DNA of 64,000 bases, taken from positions 21,131,501 through 21,195,500 of the forward strand of contig NC_084764.1 in assembly GCF_028858725.1 (NCBI RefSeq), given 5' to 3'. The translations under genes and the position numbers were made by a program. The notes under the pieces are model-generated. The model was not told the DNA's origin. It ran no database searches and saw only the letters and a program-made list of their open reading frames with translations. The stretch comes from Colius striatus (lineage: Eukaryota; Chordata; Aves; Coliiformes; Coliidae). Shown here one piece after another: positions 57,630 through 64,000 of the stretch (position 1 is the first letter of the stretch; every line of letters begins with the position of its first letter).

Positions 57630-60600
57630 TGGTGCTGCTGATGTTTTCTATAACACAGGTGTATTACCTTGGTCTTTCTGCATTTAAAGTGTGAACCATA
57701 ATTGCAGATGAATATACCTTAGAAGCTCTATCCAAAATTGTTCTACTAACTGAATATGAAACACTGCTGTGATCCATGTTGTCTTGGCAGGAGGAGAATT
57801 GTTTTATCTTGTATGCCAAGTTGCAGATGGTGAAGTCCTAGAAAGGTTTCAGATAGGAAATTATATGTAAGCTTATTTCAGTTTACGAGATTCCATATAT
57901 ACACCATTTTTCTGAAACAAGGAGTAGACTTTTGCAGAGCTCTAGTTTGAGAGGGCATTGGTTTTTTCACTGGAACTCAGAGTAGGGACAGAAAATCCTG
58001 GCTTGAAGTGTGTGTAGCAAGGGATGAAGTGGAGTGTTATTTCAGCACAAATGGACATGGTGGGAAAGCTTCTTGGACTTCCCCCTCCTAAACAAGTTCA
58101 ATACATTATTCTGATTTTTTTTTTAGTCCTTTTGCTGCTTCAGTCTCCTATCTGCTTGCATCTCCACAGCTGACGTTTTTAGTTAGTAGTACAGCAGTAT
58201 CCCAACTATTTCCTTCCCTTCAGAGGAATGTGATGGTTTTATCTGCTGCCCTTTTTTGAGGGACAAGCAAAAGTTCAAATACCTTACTGAAAATGTTAAA
58301 CACAGAACAAACTTTTATGCTGAGTAGTTGAGTAAATATTTGAGTAAATATTACTGCTTTGCATGTTTCAGTTACTTTCACCTTCCAAACTGCCTTGGGA
58401 AGCTATTTTAACTTTGTCAATTTTTTTTCCTTAACATTTTTTTCCTTAACATTGCATAGTTTTAAGATTTCTTATTTTGAGTTTGAGTGACTCACAGCTG
58501 TAGTGTATTTACTGTACAAGTTTTTAGTGGCTGATACTGTAGTCATGCACAGCTAGAGATGTAGATCGCTAGTCAGAAGCCACAGTTTTGGAGGAGCATA
58601 TTAATGGGGTTTACAAAAACAATGTGGTGTGTCCTGGTAACTGAACTAGGGCTTGAATTGATGACATTGTTTCAGGTCACATTACAGGCAGCCATTTTGA
58701 CAAGATGAAAATGAGTTTTGTTGCGGTGTACAAAGCTGGTGTGATGTTCATTCAAAGAAAACTGCGGTGGTTAAACTGTGCAGTTAATAGTTAGCCTTGC
58801 TAAATCTGAGCAGCTCAATGCAATGTAAACAGCAGTGTGTGGTAACTTTGTAAGAATGAAGTTTTCTAAAAGCTACATATTCCAACCAACCTGCCACTAC
58901 AGAAATTGTGTGAGGTAGTAGTCTACTATTAGCACAATGTTACATAAGGGCCTGTGTCTTAGTTTTAGTAATTGTTAAATTTGCCTTCAAGGTCCCATCC
59001 TCTTGAAACAATTTCAGAGCTGTGAATAGGGCTGAGACCATGGGTGCAATTTCCCTGCTCCAGTCCCAGTCTACTCTTTGAAATAGCTGACAATTTAAAC
59101 ACTGAATTTGATGCAACAGTTTGGGGTTCCTGAGAATTAAATGCAGATAGCATCGTGGTAGGAGATGATTAAAATATTGTCTTATCTCTCTTCCCTGTAG
59201 TAGTAAGTAGATAGAAGGCTAGAAAAGGGGAAAAAACTATCAATGTTAAGTCAAGATTTATGTGAGTGGGCAACATACTATGTATGCTCTGTGCCTGTTG
59301 TGGAGTGCTTCCTTTAGATGGTGCCTTCCAGCTTAAAGTATAACCTTAGAAGGCCGTTGTCTGAGGTTTTTAGAGCTTTTATGCTATGCACTGACTGTCT
59401 ACCATTTACTTCTCTTTTTCTTTAGTCCTGATGACTACCTAGAAGGCCCCAAGAATGTTGTTTTTTCCATGATGCTCCACTCAGGAGCCCTAGTCAGAAT
59501 AGATTTTATGCAGATTGTTCATTAATTATGATCTGAAACATGACTTTGCATAAAAGGTAGGCTTAATCAAAATCTTACTCGTCAAGGTGATGTCTTTGCG
59601 CTTAGATCAGCTCCATTGTATGTATTCAAAGGAAACCTGAACATAATTTTTCTGTGGAAAGTGGGTGTTGGCAAACTGAACCCTCCTCCACCAAAATTAA
59701 TTTCTAAACCTCATTTGCAAATAGATTTATAAGAGCATCTTTTGTTTATTAGGAAAGTAATGGCCTTGTAGTTAGGTGCCAATTAACAGTTTTGAGACTC
59801 AGGTTCAGGTGATGATTTTATAGCAATTGTAGTGGTACAACAGGATCAACTTCCTCATTTTGTGTATGTCCTAGATCTTTAAAATGAGTTTCCCTCCTCA
59901 AATAAGTATTTCTCTGAGACTACATGTATTTAAGGTGGGATCAAATGCTTTGGCAGTGATGTATGAGTAAAATATAGAGATGTGTGTTTTGGGCAATATA
60001 ATTTTGCTCTTTCAGATTTTTTTTTTCTTTCTCCTCTCAGTTTCATAGCAAACCGGTGCTTTACCACAAACCTTGCTTAGGCAGTTCTTATTAGGTGGTA
60101 TGGTATTATATGGCAAAATGTGAAGCTTTGAAAGCTTGGAAACATCAAGATTCAAAGTAATACAAGTCACAAGTTTCATGATTTTCTAGAAATGCACTGA
60201 GAGTTGTCATTCTCAAGTTTTGTATTAGGGAAGCAACAATTGCTTTTCCTTGCTATCTGTTATTCTGGATTAAAAAGTTGGTTAAATCTAGATGGTGAAT
60301 GAGTGTTACCCATTTAGATTTGTCTAACTGGAACAGCAAATTAGTGATCCTTTTCTTCTGACATACTAATTTTTAAAAGATGCTTGTTTAAAAAAAAAAA
60401 AAAAACAAACACCACACACCAAAAAATCTTGTTGTCATGATATTTGATTCAATGCAAAAATCAATCTCTATTTTCAAACAAAGAACGACACTTTTAAGGT
60501 GCTTTTGCCATGGCCTCTGTTCTTCCTTGTACTAGTGCAGCGTTCTACACAGTGAAACCTTACAGCCTTTCGCTGCTATCATAAGAATATGACTAAAGCA

Positions 60601-63600
60601 ATATATACTGTTGTTACTATAAAACAGATCTTGACTTCAATGTACTTTTACCAAGTTATTTGCTTTAGGATATTTAGTGTTAATGCAGATACTGAATAGT
60701 GTAGGAAATGCAATATTTCCTCTACTAATACAAAGTCATGTCTTGAAAGAGCCATCCAGCGTGCCACACCACTTGGTGGAATTTTAATAAAATAGTAATT
60801 TTGAGTTGATCCTTCTGTGAATTTTAATGTAAGAGTTGGCTGCATTTCTAGCTCTGTACTTAAAGTTACTAAGATATCACTGAAAATAAAAAGTTAATAG
60901 TTTCATTCTGTTGAAAGCTGTTATAAATGGATCTTACTTCTTCATTGGCGTTGTTTATCTTCCTGTATGTAATAGTACTCACTTTCATTGCTTCAGTTGC
61001 GGAACAGAAATTAACTGAAGTCTCACTTTATTGGCTAGAAAGCTTTCAACTTTGTCCTTTGGAAGACAGATACAATAAACTCCATGAATCTTTACCTGTG
61101 ACGAGTTCAAAGGTGATAAGAAGTTAAGCTTGTCTGCAAGGATAAGATTTATACCCAGAAGAAAATAATACTTGATATAAATATGATTTATTATTGAAAT
61201 TATCAAGGGAACAAATAACACAAAAAGGGGATCAGAGCAGTGCTCATCGGCCTTTTAACAGCTTCAAACCTAGAAGAATAATTATTGAGAAAAAGTTCTA
61301 CAATGAGCAGTAGTGAGAATAACTTCAAAATTGCAGATATAGATTAAACTGTGCAGCTAATAAGAGCTGCAACATTTTCTCTCTATCATATGAAAACTTG
61401 AGAATTAGTTCAGCTATTTGTATGAAGCTGAAGTCAGAGCCATTTTCAGACCTGTTTTGATAAATAGAGTAATAATGTGGAGATCTCAAAGTGAGAGTCT
61501 GATAGTTTGTTCTCATACACAAACTTGCTGAAGTACATAATTATAGGTGTTAGAATACCTGGCTTTTCCATTTTTAGGTGAATCAGCTCTGTGTTACCAG
61601 ATTCAAAAAGAGACTGTTAACTTTTCTAGGCCTATTACTGGGTTTTGTCCCATGTTCCATGGTTGGTGTGCAGGACTCTGCTGACCAGTTGTTAATCCTG
61701 GTGGGATAAAAATATTTTTTTCATTTTGTACAACACAGTGTACACAGAGAATCCCCCCATTATAAATTTCTTACATATTCCATCTCATCAGTCTGTCCTA
61801 ACCTGTGTAGACTTGGGAATAATAAAAGAAAGCCTGTCCTACTTTTCTGCTCACCAGCTTGCTTTGCATTTGTCACATTTTAGCTGCTTATTATTGTCCC
61901 CTTTCACCTCCTATGGGTAAACCTAGAGGACCCCAAGGAAGGTTCCAATTACTGACCCTCTATGCAACACAAGATCCAGGGGAGTGAAGAGGAGAGAGTG
62001 TTGATGCTGGGGATCGAGCTGCATCAAAGCTGGTCAGGAGTGGAACAAGTGGACGGAGCTGATCTGCAGTGCCTTTTCGCTGGTGCACAGGACAGCTCTC
62101 CAGAGGGTTACCTAACAGCAGGGGCAGCTGCTGTCCCAGGTCATAGGATAAGGCTGTCAGACTACCAGATCATGTGGCAAAGGAAGGGGACAAAGTATTA
62201 AGTTGCAACTGGAGGACATGTCATCTACTGTGATTTTTTTTGTTCGGTTGTTTGCAGGACATTGCTGGTTAACGTGACCCTCTGTGCCTCCTCTCCTGCC
62301 CTCTGGGAGATGATCTGTTTGTTGGCTCAGTAGATAGGCTAAGCACTGGGGTCTGGCAAGTTTAAGCTGTGGAGCAGGAGGGAGGGGGAACTACACTGCA
62401 AATTGGATACAGCAGAGCAAATTCTGCATGAGTCATGCTCAGGACTGAGGGAAGGGCAGACCTACTAGGAAGTGTAGGTCTGCAAATATTACCAGGTTGG
62501 GAAAGAATGCAGATTCTTGAGGTGCTAGCAAGAAGAGAGAGATGAGGCTACCTCATGCAGGAAAGTAGGAAAGGAAAAGTGAAGCCTCTTTTGTAGGTTA
62601 ATTAGACATACTGCGTTTAGGTGTACAAGGAAGTGCAGGACAGTGATGTGAGACCTTTGAAGCAAAACTTCTAATGCAAACCTCTGCAAGACTTCATCTG
62701 CAGCACAACTTCATACCTATATAACCAGTGTACAACTCCCTCTGTAACTACAAGTGTAGACTATGACCTCTACTTGAGAAAACATTATTTATAACTCCAT
62801 ACTTAATAATAGGTTCCTAAGAAACAGAGATATATCTAAGAAGCAAGATACATCTTGCTTCAAAAGCAAGATGTATCATCTCTTTAGCTTTGATATATTG
62901 CTCGGTGGTACATGATGTAGAGATAGCATATGGATTTTCTAGTTGTCTTAAGAGCCTGAAAACTGCCAAGTACCTCTAAAAGACTTTGGAGATGAGTAAG
63001 TTTAGCCTATGCTCAAGGATTTACTTAGCATCTAATCAGTGAGAAAACTCAAAAAAAAAGTGGAAAAAATTTCTGTTGCAGGTTCCTAATGACCACATAT
63101 AATAATGAAAAACATATCAGTGACCACAAAATATAGTCTATTAAACAAAAATAAAACCCTAGAAAATTGTCAGTAGCTATATTGGCAATCCTGCAAATCA
63201 ATATAAGCATACAATTGATCTTCCATCTGATTTTAAGATGGACTACATATATTAAAAAAGTATCCATAATCCAGAAAAAGGCCTAATACAACTCTAATTG
63301 AATTTCCCCTAACACAGTCTTCCACAAACTCAATACAAAAGAATCTGAGAGAGACTAAATTTTGATGTGACCAGAACTGGTTTCTTTGTATTCAAAACAG
63401 CTCTCAGAACACAGTTAATTATTAAACGTACATGTATAATCAGGACACCTGACTCTGCAGATTGTTGGCAGGTTAGCATAGTGTACTTCTGTTTGAGAAG
63501 ATGAGAGAAGGAAAGTCGCATTATTAGTTTACTTGAAATGTTTTCTTCAGCTACAAAAAGTAATGAGGAATATTCTTGACAAACACGCATCGATGCAGTT

Positions 63601-64000
63601 TCCAGAGTTTCAGTGCATTCTAGATTTAATCTAAAATGCTAAGGATCTTGGATCAGAGAATTGTGCTGTTAGTAATTTCATTTTTTACAAGCCTGAAGAG
63701 TACAAAGGTACTTTCAGAATGGAAGAAGTGTGGTGATCGGGAATGTGAGAGTAAGTAAAAAATGTTGTTTTTCAAAAGGAGTCTGTGGCATATGTGCAGC
63801 TATTACAAAGCGTAATGTCAAAATTACCAATGAAACAGCCTGAAAATGAGCAACCATAGAAAATATTTGTTGTCAATATACTCGGTTTATGAGCAATAGA
63901 CTTAAACTTTTCAAATAAAAAGAGAAAAAAAATACACTTGCTTCATTACGTTGTGTAAGTATATAAAGATCAAAGTTCAGCAAAAATACTCAGGTTTCCT
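57630..64000. other. intergenic region downstream of PNN
   Basis: AT-rich DNA with no recognised exon. The next gene expected from conserved order (MIA2) is not seen and probably lies to the right. No CR1 tail was found here. Small features are a 17/15-bp tandem T-rich repeat near 58421-58452, an A tract with CACCACACACC near 60390, and a slightly GC-richer stretch at about 61920-62420. Short open frames, such as a hydrophobic 66-codon one at 60927, lack support. Confidence 0.5.

Noticed and set aside
60927-61127. Hydrophobic 66-codon frame resembling a signal peptide start
   Set aside because: No donor site, continuation or match to the expected neighbour MIA2. Likely chance.

Overview
This window is vertebrate nuclear DNA, almost certainly from a bird. 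It carries intron-rich genes with canonical GT-AG splice sites. Nine fragments of the avian CR1 LINE are present, ending in the typical ATTCTATG-type 3' repeat. Two families of LTR are also present, some with intact 5-bp target-site duplications. The CR1 and LTR consensus look suggests Neoaves rather than chicken, but I cannot fix the species.

Four conserved protein genes were reconstructed exon by exon, and every splice phase agrees. They lie in the order SEC23A (minus), GEMIN2 (plus), TRAPPC6B (minus), PNN (plus), which is the order of human 14q21.1. SEC23A (478-21139, 18 coding exons seen, 736 codons) lacks only its last coding exon, beyond the left edge. GEMIN2 (28356-36823, 10 exons, 263 aa), TRAPPC6B (39759-44459, 6 exons, 158 aa) and PNN (45742-56518, 9 exons, 692 aa) are complete.

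Layout: 1-25.0 kb is SEC23A and its CpG-island promoter. 25.0-28.1 kb is a short gap between divergent genes; it holds at least one strong minus-strand exon-like segment that no gene explains. 28.1-37.2 kb is GEMIN2. 37.2-39.6 kb is a tail-to-tail gap with one LTR. 39.6-44.5 kb is TRAPPC6B. 44.5-45.7 kb is a shared, CpG-rich divergent promoter with a cluster of CCAAT boxes. 45.7-57.6 kb is PNN with alternative poly(A) signals. 57.6-64 kb is AT-rich intergenic DNA with no gene I recognise.

The four genes are housekeeping genes but do not form one pathway. SEC23A (COPII coat) and TRAPPC6B (TRAPP tether) both act in ER-to-Golgi traffic. GEMIN2 (snRNP assembly) and PNN (splicing/exon-junction factor) both act in RNA processing. 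They form two head-to-head pairs, each joining one trafficking gene to one RNA gene. I found no CRISPR array, operon, phage or microbial system, and none is expected here.
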